Below, piece by piece: positions 11,587-23,521 of a stretch of 64,000 nt of DNA. Below the pieces are notes generated by a model that was not told the origin of the DNA, searched no databases, and saw only the letters and a list, made by a program, of their open reading frames with translations. The first letter of the stretch is position 1; every line of letters starts with the position of its first letter. The translations under genes and the position numbers were made by a program. The stretch is from Sanghuangporus weigelae (taxonomy: Eukaryota > Basidiomycota > Agaricomycetes > Hymenochaetales > Hymenochaetaceae), in NCBI GenBank assembly GCA_033182465.1, contig CP137320.1:2108001-2172000 (forward strand). The letters are read 5' to 3'.

Positions 11587-13078
11587 ATGTCCGATGACGG
11601 GTACTCAGCGCACCAGGCAAGTGGACGCATAATAAAATCATGTATATATCCAACAAGAAAAGTAGGTATTTAAAGCAACGCTTCCGGACATTCGAGTCAT
11701 CGCTACTCTTCTACGCGGATTATGTCTTTCAAGCTCGAACCAGAGGGCTCTCATAACTATCATGAAAAGGGGGCTCGCTGTATCAGTTGAAGAATCTCGG
11801 ACACTCTCAGGTATAGCTACTGTCTGCTACCTCCACCACAGATTTCATGTCATCGTACAACAGGGCGTGTAATACTGTGGCCTACTTTATTTGAAGAATA
11901 CATATATAGTCCAGAAGATCCGGACGCAAACGGTGAAGAGGATGAAGAGGAAGAAGGCCCTTGGACATCATTCAGCATTCAGCTTAACATCTTGCTCGAA
12001 TGCTTGAATATCTTCGGCACTGCATCAGGTTCAGCAGCTGCATTCCAATCTGGGCCCAGACAACCATGGAATAGGACAGAGGATTCGGACAACGAGCAAG
12101 GCGATGCAAATAGTCGTCGAGGTGCCAATGGGAAAATTGACTCGTTTTTCTCTCGAGCGGGTGCGAAAGGGACTGGTATGAGACTGTCGTATGTTGGACC
12201 TGGGTATCCTCTTGTTCTTCTTCTGTGAGTGCAACCAGGAGAGCGCATCAATCATCATATCTCCATCTGACGGGGTTCAAGTGCTGAAAGCTCCGATGGA
12301 CCGACGACAACATGCGAACTTGTCACATATGAACCAGACGATCAACTGAGTCTCGAAATTGACAGTCATGACATGTCAGTTTGTCCTCTCTTATGCACAT
12401 TTCTCAGCTGTTAAGATAATTTCTTGCAGCATGATTAAATGTATAATGAAAGTGAGACGACTGTATTGCTGTGAATATTATGCACTCATACTTCTCCAGT
12501 CATCTTGGCTACGCGATGCACTGTCAGAGGTCGACCCGGGTTGTGACAAGATAACATTCATAGGCAATCCTACCGGCTACGATTCAATGCAGAGAGCCTC
12601 TTCATCACGACCGTTGTTCCGTATCCAAGCAGTAGGACCATTCGGAAGCACCGAAGTAACTCCCTATGCTCTCCATTTCGTATCGATATCTGATACAAAC
12701 ACGTGTCAGATTGATTATCCTAATGACAGAGAAGTTCTCGAGGCCTTTGAATGCGATTCAAATGTTTCATATAGGTATCATCTTGCATGACAAGCTGGTT
12801 GCAGCGTGATTTTAGACACCTGACGCCCCATCAGTTACAGATTTTCTCATGTAATCAAAACGCTTCGCGCTCTCCAATCTTCAGCGAAAACTTCATTGCG
12901 GATCGACAGAGAGGGTGTGCTCAGTCTGCAATATCTGTCAACGTCACCAAACCCGAAAAACGGTACACCAGTTGATTCTATTGTGGATTTCTGGGTAAGT
13001 CCTCGGTTTGCCAACTTAGCCCATCACTGATGTTTTTTCTCTAATCAGTGTTTGTCTATTGACGAAGGCGCTGTATAA
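11587..13078 (+). CDS. RAD1: DNA damage checkpoint clamp subunit RAD1 (9-1-1 complex)
   Basis: PCNA-like subunit of the Rad9-Rad1-Hus1 clamp that signals DNA damage. The first exon (11587-11616) reads MSDDGYSAHQ and joins in frame to VFKATLPDIRVIATLLRGL only through a GC-AG intron (11617-11665, donor AG|GCAAGT). The family block GLAVSVEESRTLSG follows, then after an intron (11811-11863) TLFEEYIYSPEDP. Later blocks are FSIQLNILLECLNIFG, MRLSYVGPGYPLVLLL, CELVTYEPDDQLSLEI, WLRDALSEVDPGCDKI and the C-terminal strand RIDREGVLSLQY. Stop at 13076-13078. An acidic, disordered insert (NRTEDSDNEQGDANSRRG) sits before the MRLSY strand. Overall length is about the family's usual size. The identity rests on the ordered blocks; the Met could also lie further upstream. 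Confidence 0.87.
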
Positions 13079-13185
13079 TAAAATATTCAACATGTGCTGC
13101 TGTATTCATTAGTGCGAGATCAATTAGATTACCTAGATATGCTACATTTAACACAAAGCTAGATAATTTAGAATGTCCATGTTTG

Positions 13186-16100
13186 TCACGACCCAAAATC
13201 AATCATCCCTATCGTATTCCCGAAACCTGCGAGACATATTGAACTTTTGATGATGAGGGGTGAGAGTCGGGTGAAAGATAACCTCGGCACTGGTTTTCGA
13301 GCAGACGCCTCTCCTTCAACTTCTGTATTGACAGCTTTCAACCGTAACATAGACAACGAAGACGCCTGTAAAGGCCCGTCTGGTTTAGACGGGTCGATTA
13401 TCCATACTTCCCATCTTTCGAGTACAGACGGAGACAACGTCGTTTGTTGTGAGAGTTTCACGGGATACTTCACGACGTCGTCGGAGGCGGAATGTCGTTT
13501 CCGAGGTTTTCGTCGAAGACCGAGGATTCTGCCATTCAAAATATCCCAGCCACCTCGTTCGCATGTCGCCTCGCGAACGCGCACCAATCTAAAATTGCGC
13601 CACAGGCAGAGCATCGACAGGTCTGATGCGGACGACTTTCGCGTGTCATCTTGGCGCCCAAGACTTGATGAATCGTCGCCGTCAAGAGCTGCGCCATTAA
13701 GGTCTTCAAGCGCGAGAAAGGCTGGCACGTCGAATTTATCATTCCCTCGACGCGGCGTATCCTTTTCGGACACGCGTCTTGAGTGTATTCCGTGGCCAGA
13801 AACAGGAAAGGAGTTGACAGTCGGTCCGTTCTCGCCGGAGATTGAAGTATGTCTGCTTCGTGTTCGTGGAGTCCAATCAGCTCCGGAGGAAGAGACGAAA
13901 CTTCCACTTCTTGAGCGTCTGCCTATCGAATTATCCTTGTATGAACCGATCTTTGCTGCAAGTGGCTGATGGAGAGGACACGAGCACCGCCGTGCTAGGA
14001 TCCCTCGGTCAATCAGGACGATATGGCCAACGGAGTAAACAAGGCTAAAGCTGCATAATGGGACCTCGCCGCACTGTGAACATGCCTTGGACGGTGTAGG
14101 TAGCAGTCGTAGGTTGTTTACGAAGCCGTAATTAATATCTAGAGTTGAGATGCGTTCGCCTGTAGAACCATCCCAAAGGGAGATTATGCCAGAAAAGGTT
14201 GCAGCGACGATGAGAACGTGAGGCGTGTCCTCTATTCGCAGAGTACAAGCATGAACATCCACTATATAATCTTCTGCGGTACCGGCTAGGATGGCTATTC
14301 GGCCTTCTGGAATAAACGACTGACATACGTCCACGATTTCGAGCTCGCCGTCGTCTGAAAAGAAACACACTGCAGGAAAAGCTGTGCCAGAAGGCCGGAT
14401 TACTTTTGCCCTTTTAACATCTATGCAGCATGCAGGGCGACAATTTACTGGCACACCGTTAGACCATTGCACAACACGCCCATTCGCGTAGACGGCGAGG
14501 GCATCTGGTACGGCTGATTCGTGGTTCTGCGCTGCTGTATCCTCTATGATCGAACTGTTCCGCGTTGACCGCCCGTGGCTCCCATAGAACTCAATTTGGG
14601 TGACCGGCGAAGCACATTCGTCCAAATAAAGCCGTGTGGTGGGATGAATTGTATCTCCATGAATGGTCCAGGTGCCGATGGTCCCAGATCCTGTACCAAC
14701 CGCAAAACACATCGCACTGTCATCAATCGCGACGGCGCACAGCGAGCTCTGCACTGAAGAGGTGGCAGCGCTCTTTAATACAATATCTGACGTGTCAACT
14801 GGAATGAACTTGTGTAAGGCAGCGATCCAAATGAAGACCTCGCCGTCTGAGCTGACAGATACCAGAACAGATCCATCCTTGCTTGATGCAAGAAGGCCCA
14901 CATCAGAAGCAAAGGCTCGCGGAAACGTCTCGAAAGATGGCGGACTGTCCATCGGCGTAGGAAGCTCCTCTGCCTCGGCTCCAACATCATTCCGACGGTT
15001 CTCCAATCGGTCAGTACCTTTCAAGAGGTATAGGAGTAAGGCGTATAACGCGCTCAGTGTGGCGCCGATTGGGACCACCATGACCTTGAAGATCCACCAA
15101 AGTATACGTAAAGTACGCGCGGACCAGCGCAATCGGTGTACTCTGTGTTCTCCGATTATGTTTCCATGGTTGTGATCGAACACCAGGATTGTGGGTGTCT
15201 CAATTTTCAGGTGAACAAGTTTAGTTTCCTCTCCGCTCAGTATGCGCCATATCCTCTGCGCATCAGTGTGGACATCAAACTTGACCTGCGCAGCTTTAGC
15301 TTCTCTTACTGAAGCTCGAGTAGCTGGAGTGAGTTTGCTGTCCACTTGACGCTCAGATACAGGTAACGTAGAGTAGTAAAGCGTAGCCGTGATAACCAAA
15401 AGCTGAACTCCCACATCAGACTGCATGAATGGCATGGCGAGGCAATGATCTTTCTTACCAGCATCAAACTGAAATTCTTCGCCAACCGACCCTTTGTCGC
15501 CCTTTGCAGAGCGGCGGCAAGTCTGGAAAACACATTCACCTTGGCGGAAGGTTTTGCATTAGTAGAGGCGCTACCGCGAGGAGCAAGATTTGGATCTTGA
15601 CGAAGGAGATCATCGAGCTAGTGAAGGATGAGATTGTGCACGTTATGAAACGAAGCTACGTAGGGATTACCTCCAGCCTCTGTATATCAATTGATAGGAC
15701 AGCGACGAAGAAAGTGTGGATGAGGAACCAATGAGCCACGAGCACAACGATGGCGAATGCACAGAATTGGCGAATGGGACCATGAGAAAAAAAACCTATG
15801 ATGCCGAGGATGGAGTTGTACGAAACGACTTTCAGTGTATTCGAAGTTCCCGCCCGACTCAGGCCGATGCCTATGCGTTCTTTGACGGGCAAACTGATAG
15901 GCGTCTTGGTAACGTCGTCAATCTATTCAAGGAATCAAAATGACCTGATATGAGAAAAAAAGTGAAATGGTTCGATTCTGCAGGTACTTACTAAGCGGAA
16001 CATATTTTCAGCTCCGACGAAAACTATGACAATCGGAAAGATTCCCCTTGATGGAGAAGTCAGAATATAATCAGGGAAATGGGAATAATCAAGTTCACCA

Positions 16101-17253
16101 GGGAACAAGGGTCATGCGCAGACCAAAAATAGCGCAAACGCTGAGACTTGTGATCGTACTGACCAGAATCTCCACCAAGCCCGTAAAGCACAGACCAATT
16201 CTCGAGTGCACGGTGTCAAGGCGACGCATGCTTCCAGAGAAGTATGCGAAGAAAATCAAGTATGACACATATAAAGTCACGGTTATCAAGGATACTTTCT
16301 GGGCAGGCCTTTTCTCTGGGTTGAACTGAATGACTTTGGTCAGGAAGACATCAATTGTGGTGGCGAGTGACAGGTGCTTACCTCCAACGCATGTAGTAAA
16401 GGATCTTGTAGAAGTCTCGGAATTTCCCCAAGAGGCGCGATATCGTGGAGAATGTTTAGCCACGCTCTATGACCGTTAGAGCTATTGCAATCCTCGTCTC
16501 GAAAGAAGTAAGTGAGTACCAGATAAGCCGCGAAGTCGATGGTGCAACTACCAGGCTCGCTTGACTCGCGTCTAGCAAAGACCATTGATGGTTTCAGTGG
16601 AAGACCGGCGACGGAAACATTCTGCTGTTCATTGACAGTTCGAAGAACATTTGGGTCTGAACGCAAAGCACGCTCGTCGTGTGACCAGAATTCAAGAGGA
16701 CTGAGAACTACACAGCCTCGGGAGGGCACAGACAAGCAAGTCAAACTGCTCGACGATAAGCGGCCCGCGACATCCGTATCCAACTGTAGGGCAGATTGAA
16801 GGAGATCATAGTTGATGGCACCGGCGTCTGAGTCAAAGCCATTACTCGTGAGGAAGACGCGCTCCACGCGTACAGTTTTTTCAGTGCCGCATTTTGCACG
16901 GGCAACTGTATCCTCCAGAATATGTAGGCTTTCGTAACCGTTCCAAACATTATCGAGATCGTCTTGGAAGTCCCAAAGAGGCTGTGTTGTGAGCCCAAAC
17001 CATTGACCTATGATACGTGGCGACGAGCTGGGCAAAAATCGCCTGACTGAGTCCGAGTAGATTCCAATTGCCGGATAGAACAAGGAAGTGATAACGAGTC
17101 CAGAGATGAGAATGAGGCGGATCTGGTGTGTCGCGCAGTGACTAACACAAATCGGTATGAGAAGTACCCTCATGTAGCCGTGAATATGACCCACATTCCA
17201 AAACGGTGAAAGATCTTTGAGCTCCAGACTCTGAAAGTATCAATTCCTATCAT
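13186..17253 (-). CDS. SCAP: SREBP cleavage-activating protein (SCAP), sterol sensor with WD40 tail
   Basis: Polytopic ER protein that escorts the SREBP transcription factor and responds to sterols; in fungi the pathway also senses low oxygen. I start it at 17253 because MIGIDTFRVWSSKIFHRFGI joins by a 55-nt intron (GTGGGT..GTTAG) to HCATHQIRLILISGLVITSL, the first membrane helix. A large luminal loop follows (to about 16450). The sterol-sensing domain is at about 16330-15660: VSLITVTLYVSYLIFFAYF, GLRMTLVPW joined to GIFPIVIVFVGAENMFRL, and GIIGFFSHGPIRQFCAFAIV. A further exon encodes two more hydrophobic helices (LLVITATLYYSTL and MVVPIGATLSALYALLLYLL). The long last exon (15419-13186) carries WD40-like repeats (VSSDGEVFIWIA, VAATFSGIISLWDGSTGERI) with disordered Ser/Arg-rich inserts. 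Total is about 1,200 residues. It shares a 394-bp divergent spacer with the PDX1 gene. Confidence 0.85.
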
Positions 17254-17647
17254 CTTCCGCCTCTCCGAAAACTCCTACGATGCCCGTGAACACTTATACG
17301 GCGTAAGCTGTGTCGTACTGTACAATGATTCGGTCCCGAGAGCCCTCAGCGCATTTCGAGTCTATTCGACCATCAAATATGTCGCATTCGTTAGAAGAAC
17401 ATCGACTGTTAATGTATTCTGATTTGTGCATACCTGAGCAAAGAGCAGAAGTGCAGCTGTATGGGGGCGCCGGGAAGGAGAGGGTGCAAGTACTTACTGA
17501 GCCGCGGTTCTAGGCTCTACAGGTACTTGAATGAATTTCTTCCGAGGGAATAAGCGGATCAAGCGGATCAACGCATCAACCCGTGCCGAATGAAGCACCG
17601 GTCCGTCCCCAACGTCCCGTCTCTCTTGCTTGACCTTGACATCCAAA
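17254..17647. promoter_or_regulatory. Divergent promoter of SCAP (-) and PDX1 (+)
   Basis: This short spacer must serve both genes. It has a tandem duplication of AAGCGGATC at about 17551-17568 (AAGCGGATCAAGCGGATCAA), 80 bp before the PDX1 start. I saw no clear sterol-response E-box. Confidence 0.4.
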
Positions 17648-18862
17648 ATGTCCATTGGCATGCAATGCATGCGTGCAACATCGAGTCTTTTCGCGTCAAG
17701 AACGGCTTTCGTATCAACGCGACATGCGCTCGGAAGGAGGGGTGAGGCATATCGAACAGTCTGTATTCGTCATGTAATGACATGGTATCGTCTCCAGCTT
17801 TACACGCAACGCGTCTGTGCAGTGCAATCTCAGAGCTCACTATGCCTGCAATGTCGCCAACAATGACAGAAGGCGGAATTGCGCAATGGAAACTCAAGGA
17901 GGGCGATGCATTTCATACCGGTGACGTCCTGTTGGAAGTAGTAAGTGCTCAGCTCAACTGATCACGCTAACGCCGTTTACGTGAGTTACATAGGAAACAG
18001 ACAAAGCAACAATTGAGGTAGAAGCACAGGACGATGGTGTTCTCGGGAAGATCATCGTAAGTTGAGCGTTCGGGTCTCGACACTCTTTTGTGCTTACTCT
18101 TCAAGTCCCCTGACGGTTCGAAAAACATTCCCGTTGGCAAAACTATCGCTTTGATTGCAGAAGAGGGAGATGATATCTCGAACTTAGAGGCGCCGAAGGA
18201 GAAGGAGGAACCTGCGAAGGCATCGCAAAAGTCTGATGAGGGAGCTAAACCTCAGCCCTCGAAGACAATGCAGTCTGCTCTTCACGAACCAACACCCCAG
18301 CCCGTTCATCGCGACATATCAATCCAATCCTCTAAACCACTTTTCCCATCGGTCCAAAGACTTCTCGCTGAGAATGGCGTTGAAAATGCAGACCAAATCA
18401 AAGGCACTGGTGTTCGCGGAATGCTGACGAAGGGGGATGTCCTAGCGTTTTTGGGGAAGGCTTCATCCCCATCGGGAACATACAAGCCCCCAGTGGAGAC
18501 AGAGACGCCAGCACCAAAGCCAGCTAAGGAACAGCCTAAGGTCGCTGTCTACTGTTCAAATCACTACAACCATTCATCTCATGCACCTTGTTTTCAGCCT
18601 TTGGACGGTGAGCAGCTGAGACAGGTTATCGCCGCAGGTCTTGCAAAATCTTCTCGTCGCCCTCAGCTTGCGCCTCGTGAGTGGCCTATTATCTTTTCGT
18701 ACCTACCACACTCTAACTCCCTATCCACCAGCCATGGCTTATGATTTCGACTCCATCGTGAATGACTACCTACCCTCAGATGGGAAATCTAGTAACACTC
18801 CAAAACCCGCGCCTTCAAAGCAGACGGGTTCTGCAGACTCGTATTTTCAGGGATTACTGTAA
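17648..18862 (+). CDS. PDX1: Pyruvate dehydrogenase complex protein X (E3-binding protein)
   Basis: Mitochondrial structural subunit that tethers dihydrolipoamide dehydrogenase (E3) to the E2 core. The presequence is MSIGMQCMRATSSLFASRTA, spliced to LHATRLCSAISEL. The lipoyl domain starts TMPAMSPTMTEGGIAQWK and carries the lipoylated Lys in ETDKATIEVEA. After an Ala/Pro/Lys linker comes the E3-binding domain FPSVQRLLAENGVENADQIK with GTGVRGMLTKGDVLAF. The acyltransferase domain of E2 is absent and the protein ends DSYFQGLL, which is what separates protein X from E2. Introns include 18542-18598 and one near 18677-18731. Met 17669 is another in-frame start. About 300 residues. Confidence 0.9.
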
Positions 18863-19011
18863 AGCATTATAAATTTATTGCATAGATGGTTCGCAGCATA
18901 ATCAGATAGAATTGATTCCTTCTGCATTTTCGGGAACATATGCACAACCGATAGGATCGCTGTAAGTCAAATTACAGGTTGCGATGGAACTGATGATGAA
19001 AGCACTTGGTT

Positions 19012-19977
19012 CTATAAGACGTCGTCTTCTAGATCGCTTTCTGTGAATACTAGTACAGGTTGTTTCGGCTGGGTCCTATCTGTGCTTGTCTTTCCTATAT
19101 CGCCGTTATGTGCGGCAACAGTCTTTCCTTTACCCTTGTCCTTCTCTTTCTTCGTCGGGGACTGCGCACTTTCGTTGTCTCCACCTTCGATCTTGATCGT
19201 CACGCTCATCGTGGATTTTCCTCGCGTGCGGAGAGATACGTCCTCGTCCTCGTCATCTGGGATTATTTCGTCCTGCACTTCTACCGTTCCTGTTCTCACT
19301 TCTGTCTGGATTTCGGACGAGTCGTACGGCAATATAGACGGCAAAGAGACGGCTAGGCGAGCTAAGTGAGGGATAGCCGCACCCATCGCATGTAAATATA
19401 GCGTTTTGTATCTAAGAAAAAATGTTGCAGATGAGTGGCAAGAATCAACGAAATCAGATGGAGCTTACCCGTCCTGTAACACAACGTCTTTACATCTCCG
19501 TAGATACGCACCCAAATCCATTCTGCGAGTGATGCATATTCGATTCTTGCCTTCTTTATGAGCCGACCGAGGCCCGGTAGCAGAAACGGATGTTGGAACA
19601 GTAGGAAATGGACGTGGCGGCGCGAGCTTTCGTATCATTTGAGGTGAGGTCTGAGGGTGGCTCGATGATTTCTCTTTCTTTGCCGTCTTTCCCTTCCTCC
19701 TCCGCTTCTTAGAAGGAGTCGGTGACGCCTCAGACTCCTGATCATGTTTTCGTTTCTGAGGAACTGCTTCGGCTTTCAAGGTTTCGTTCGATTCGTCCTG
19801 TCCTTTCTCCAGTCCGCCAGCCTTTCTTATGTCGTCTTGTTCTGTCGGTGAACCAGCCTTCAGTGCATTCTGTACAGGCTTGACTTCCTTTGTTGCTGGC
19901 AATGCCGCATCATTTTTGGAGGGAGACGTAGATTTGGCATTCGATTGATGGTGATTTGTCTTTTTGGTCTTCATCAT
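19012..19977 (-). CDS. POP7: RNase P/MRP subunit POP7 (Rpp20-like, Alba fold)
   Basis: Predicted Alba-type RNA-binding subunit of ribonuclease P and MRP, which process pre-tRNA and pre-rRNA in the nucleus. The Met pair at 19977 was chosen as start. The first 130 residues are disordered and basic with a likely nuclear signal (PSKKRRRKGKTAKKEKSS). The Alba core is RICITRRMDLGAYLRRCKDV, spliced through a 58-nt intron (GTAAGC..CTTAG) to GYKTLYLHAMGAAIPHLARL, ending with TEVRTGTVEVQDEI and the strand TMSVTIKI. The C-terminus is again acidic and basic disordered sequence. The long tails make it bigger than human Rpp20. The family call depends on the two-part Alba pattern (ITRR...RC and LHxMGxAIxxLxxLA). 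Confidence 0.75.
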
Positions 19978-20892
19978 TGGGGAAAAGGAAAACTGAGACG
20001 CGCTCGTCACGCGACGCGTGCTTCCTGTTGATCACTATTTGTCCACATTCCCTTTCGGGCTCGATCGTGGGTTGAACATGACCAGGTCTCCGAGAGTTGG
20101 TGAAACTGTTCGTCTATCATATAAATTAATTCAAAGACACTTTAGCGAAGCTCAATACACCCTTGTATACCAATTCCTTCGATTGCCTAAGTTTTGTGCG
20201 TGTCCTTACCTGTCGAATTGCTAGCAATTCCCCTGCTTTCCGGCTTTGTCCGTTCTTAGTGTCTCACTTTCACAGCAGACATACGTCAAAATACTACCTC
20301 AGGAGACTGACTTTCAACGAAGCCTGATATTTGCACCTACGCTATGATTACCACTTTTAATCCAATTACTGATGACATTTTTGTGGGTATTCTGACCCGT
20401 AATCTCGGAAGCGATCCGATATGCTGTTCCTCCTGATTGGTGGGTACTTGAACAATAAGCCAAGTTCCTCTTGCTTGGACTTACTCAACATAACTCGCAA
20501 GTTCCAGCTCACCCAATGCCCAGAGAATCATGCCTTGGAGGGAATATAATGCATTATGAAGCGTATTATATTTATACTGAGATTGATGATCACTCAGTTG
20601 AACACGAAGAGGTCACTGGACCAGATGCGGGGCAGCATTCAAGCTTCCGAAGTAATTTGATCGTTGCCTATTTCCCTTAATAAATTGAAGAAAATCAAAG
20701 GCGAGACCTTTCTCTGTATATCTCCGCGAGCTAGAAATTATCCGGTTCAAGATATGAGAGGAAAACTAAACAAAGTAGTATCGTACCTTGGTTTGCTTTG
20801 TCAGCAAGAGCCTGTAGGTTAAGCCTGAAAAAGAACAGAAACTTCCCAAGATATTGACAGTACTTTGGAAAGACTAGATTAGCTTCAGGAGG
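19978..20892. other. Intergenic, upstream of POP7
   Basis: AT-rich sequence with no recognisable gene. An ACGCGT box at 20014-20019 lies 37 bp upstream of the POP7 start and may be a promoter element. Confidence 0.4.
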
Positions 20893-21354
20893 TTATGAAA
20901 GGCCTCCTGAGAGTACTTCCGAGTTTCGGACGGCGGTTGTAGAGGGGAATTCCCGTGGACGATTTGTTGTTGGGAGGTGAAGGGGATGCCGCGTCAGCGG
21001 TCGCCACGTTGCATCCGTCAGACTCCCCGAGCCTGCCACACTTCCTCTTTCTGGATTTGAGCTTGTTAGGAGCAGAGGGTGTCTTGAGAGGATGGGTAGT
21101 ATGACTAGTTTTGCCAGCAAGGCAAATTCGGAATTATAGATCGAGTAAATGAAGGATGAGTCCTGATAAGGAAAACTTGGGCGAAGGGCATGAAGCGACT
21201 GCGACGGACGAACAGTACCCGGAGCTTGTGAAACTGAACCATCTACTGATGCTACATTCGGGATTAAGATGTTAAGGGACTCGTTAGATACTTGGATACG
21301 TGATACAAGACTATTTCGTACTCGAAATATCAGACAAATGGCAGTCAGCAGCAT
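20893..21354 (-). CDS. Doubtful hypothetical protein
   Basis: An open frame of 153 codons begins at an ATG with a hydrophobic stretch (MLLTAICLIFRVRNSLV) and continues with Ser/Pro-rich sequence. A possible upstream exon ends at a GTAAGT donor near 21440, with an acceptor just before GTGAGACAAG near 21367. I recognise no domain. The composition is not strongly protein-like, so it could equally be non-coding. Confidence 0.25.
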   Translation of the reverse strand: MLLTAICLIFRVRNSLVSRIQVSNESLNILIPNVASVDGSVSQAPGTVRPSQSLHALRPSFPYQDSSFIYSIYNSEFALLAKLVILPILSRHPLLLTSSNPERGSVAGSGSLTDATWRPLTRHPLHLPTTNRPREFPSTTAVRNSEVLSGGLS

Positions 21355-21696
21355 CTTGTCTCACCTAGGTCTTCGATGCCCGTATGCACTTCACCAGTCC
21401 TTGCACACGATTCATCTCAATTTGGGCAGCAAAATACTTACTGCTGCTCTTCCGGTGGTATCAGAGGAATAAAATTGTACATTCACCCCCAATAAAATAT
21501 GTATGGTACACAACGGGAGAGACAATAGTCAAGATAGGCATATCGCTGAGAATCTAAAGACAGAGGCATACGAGAGGACAGCAAGTCGCCATAAGATCAG
21601 AAAGACAAAAAAAGTAAAGTGAAGAATGAGCAAAGGCTCATCGATGCATGATCTCTGGCATAATGCATAGACGTGTTCGACGGAATAAAAATGCCT
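21355..21696. other. 3' flank of histone H1, no gene seen
   Basis: Short AT-rich spacer between the doubtful frame and the histone H1 stop. It contains the adenine-rich run AGACAAAAAAAGTAAAG near 21601-21617. Nothing else was recognised. Confidence 0.4.
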
Positions 21697-22807
21697 TCAC
21701 TTGGACTGCAAGGCAGGCTTAGTGCTTTAAGGTTTCTAATACTTCCAGATACTAACCTTCTTAGTAGACGCAGCCTTTGCAGCGGTCTTCTTCGCAGGCG
21801 CCTTCGGTTTAGTAGCGGCTGCCTTTGCCTTCGTCGTACCAGTAGCAGACTATGACGATAAATTAGATCATCCAGACAGAGTTTCTCAGACACCTTCTAC
21901 CTTCTTTACTGGTGTCTTCTTCACGCTTGACGCTTTCTTAGTGGCCGTAGGTGCCTTCTTGACAGGAGCCTTCTTCACCGGAGCCTTTTTGGTAGGGGCT
22001 GATATCTTAGGTGCTGGTTTCGCGGAAGTCTTTGTAGTGGATGGTTTCTTTGCAGGAACGCTAGTAGAGGACTTTGCCTTTGCCGGCTTGGCGGTAGGCT
22101 TTGCAACTGCCTTGGACGTCGGCTTATTCTTTTATACAGAGCTGTATCAATCGGCGCATATATGCAAGAAGACAGCGCTTACCTCCTTCGCTGCGGTAGA
22201 CTCTGCGCTCTTCTTAGGCGGTAATTTAACCTTACCGGATAGACCTGCCAACCTCTAATGAACAATTAACATACGGGTTCGTTGCCTGAACCTACCTTTC
22301 GGAAGGACGAAGATGCCTTTCTTCGCTCCTTGAGCGATAGCTTTGTTCAGTTGAGTTGTCTGGGCAGGTCCAAAGTCAACCTTGTACTTGGTTTCGACGA
22401 ACCTACAGGATAGTCAATTCTGCTACTGCAGCATGAGACATAAGTAAATACCGACTTCTTAATTTGAGGCCTTGATACACCAGTGCGTGATTCCTCAGGA
22501 TGGGAAGATATGCATTCCTAAACAATACAAATGATAAATATCTTGTCAATTCACCGCATTACGGGATGCTTTCAAATAATATATATTCGGCATGGAAATT
22601 AGAAATAATTCTCGCAGCCTGTTGCGACAGTTGCGACAACCAAACGATGATATTCCAGCACGAAGAGAAGCGCAGAAATACTTGTGGACGGAAGTAACTT
22701 TTCCCCACCTTAATCATATCAGCCCAAGAAGGATGCGTAGCCGGAGGCTTTGCTACTGACTTCTTGGACCCAGCGGATTTATTGGTGGTCTTCCTGTTGG
22801 TGGACAT
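21697..22807 (-). CDS. Linker histone H1
   Basis: Chromatin linker histone. Exon 1 (22807-22708) encodes MSTNRKTTNKSAGSKKSVAK then HPSWADMIK. A long first intron (about 190 nt) leads to ECISSHPEESRTGVSRPQIK, which with FVETKYKVDFG and TQLNKAIAQGAKKGIFVLPK makes the winged-helix GH1 domain. The rest is the Lys/Ala/Pro-rich tail with repeated motifs such as KKAPVKKAPVKKAPTATKK, running over several exons. The frame could stop at 21736, but a 56-nt intron (GTTAGT..TTGCAG) lets it end STKKSK with TGA at 21697-21699, a more H1-like end. Introns in H1 mean a polyadenylated transcript. Promoter: an ACGCGT box lies about 185 bp upstream. Confidence 0.93.
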
Positions 22808-23521
22808 GGTGATTATGCAAGAGAAGTAACAAAGGAATAAAACTGCTGCGATTGGAATGGGTGAGCAGGAGCACGAAGCGGGGACGGGATTTTCACGTGA
22901 GTAGGTAGTGGTTCAAGTTCAAGAGAGATGAAGCGCGTCCGTCTGTCGCGTTGCCCCGTTTTGGTTGTGGCGATAACTATATCACATGACCGACGCGTCG
23001 CGTATGTAATCTTTTGAAGCGCCTGATACGTCTAATCAAAGTAGCTGTAATTCGTCATATAAGTATAATTTAAGATCCAGTATTAGTATATACTTCCTTT
23101 CCCTTTCAAAATGTGAATATAGCAAAACATATGCTGCAACCAGTAGGCACCATTTTTCATTCTACCCAGGATTCTTCAAGTTTGCATAGGACGATTACAG
23201 TTAGAGGCTTAGAGCAGTGACCACGGTAAGGTAAACGGCATCTTACGATTACGACATCTAGTACTGCGGTGCGGCCATACTCTGCTGTACCACTGTACTG
23301 TGTAATTCCCAAGCGATGACATCACGCGTGGGATCGTCCTTGCACGCGCCGGTCGGAAAATTCTAGACCTAGCTCGCGTCATGCAATAAGCATCCGTTTT
23401 CAGCCCAATTTCTCAGTGGCATATATAATGCTCAGATCTTTCTGGAGACGAATTATCCCCTCTTCTCTTCGCGCACCTTCTCTTGGCCTACCTTCCGACG
23501 CGCCCCACCTCTCGCGTCGAA
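22808..23521. promoter_or_regulatory. Divergent spacer between histone H1 and TEA-like gene
   Basis: This 714-bp stretch has no gene. It has the two ACGCGT boxes near the H1 side and a TATA-like element TATATAA at 23422-23428, about 95 bp before the TEA-like start codon. Confidence 0.45.
22993..22998. promoter_or_regulatory. ACGCGT (MCB-like) box upstream of histone H1
   Basis: CGACGCGTCGCG lies about 185 bp upstream of the H1 start; a second ACGCGT is at 23324-23329. MBF-type sites of this sequence drive S-phase genes in yeasts, which would suit a histone gene. Functional use here is inferred. Confidence 0.4.

Noticed and set aside
13247-13969. 240-codon plus-strand open frame
   Set aside because: It lies opposite the WD40 part of SCAP, which has better domain support; the frame is a compositional shadow.
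13186-15435. Long WD40 frame as a gene of its own
   Set aside because: An acceptor at its left start joins it to the sterol-sensing exons upstream, and the combined protein matches SCAP.
21941-22258. Gly/Ala/Phe-rich plus-strand frame that looks like a membrane protein
   Set aside because: It is the antisense of the Lys/Ala/Pro repeats of the histone H1 tail.
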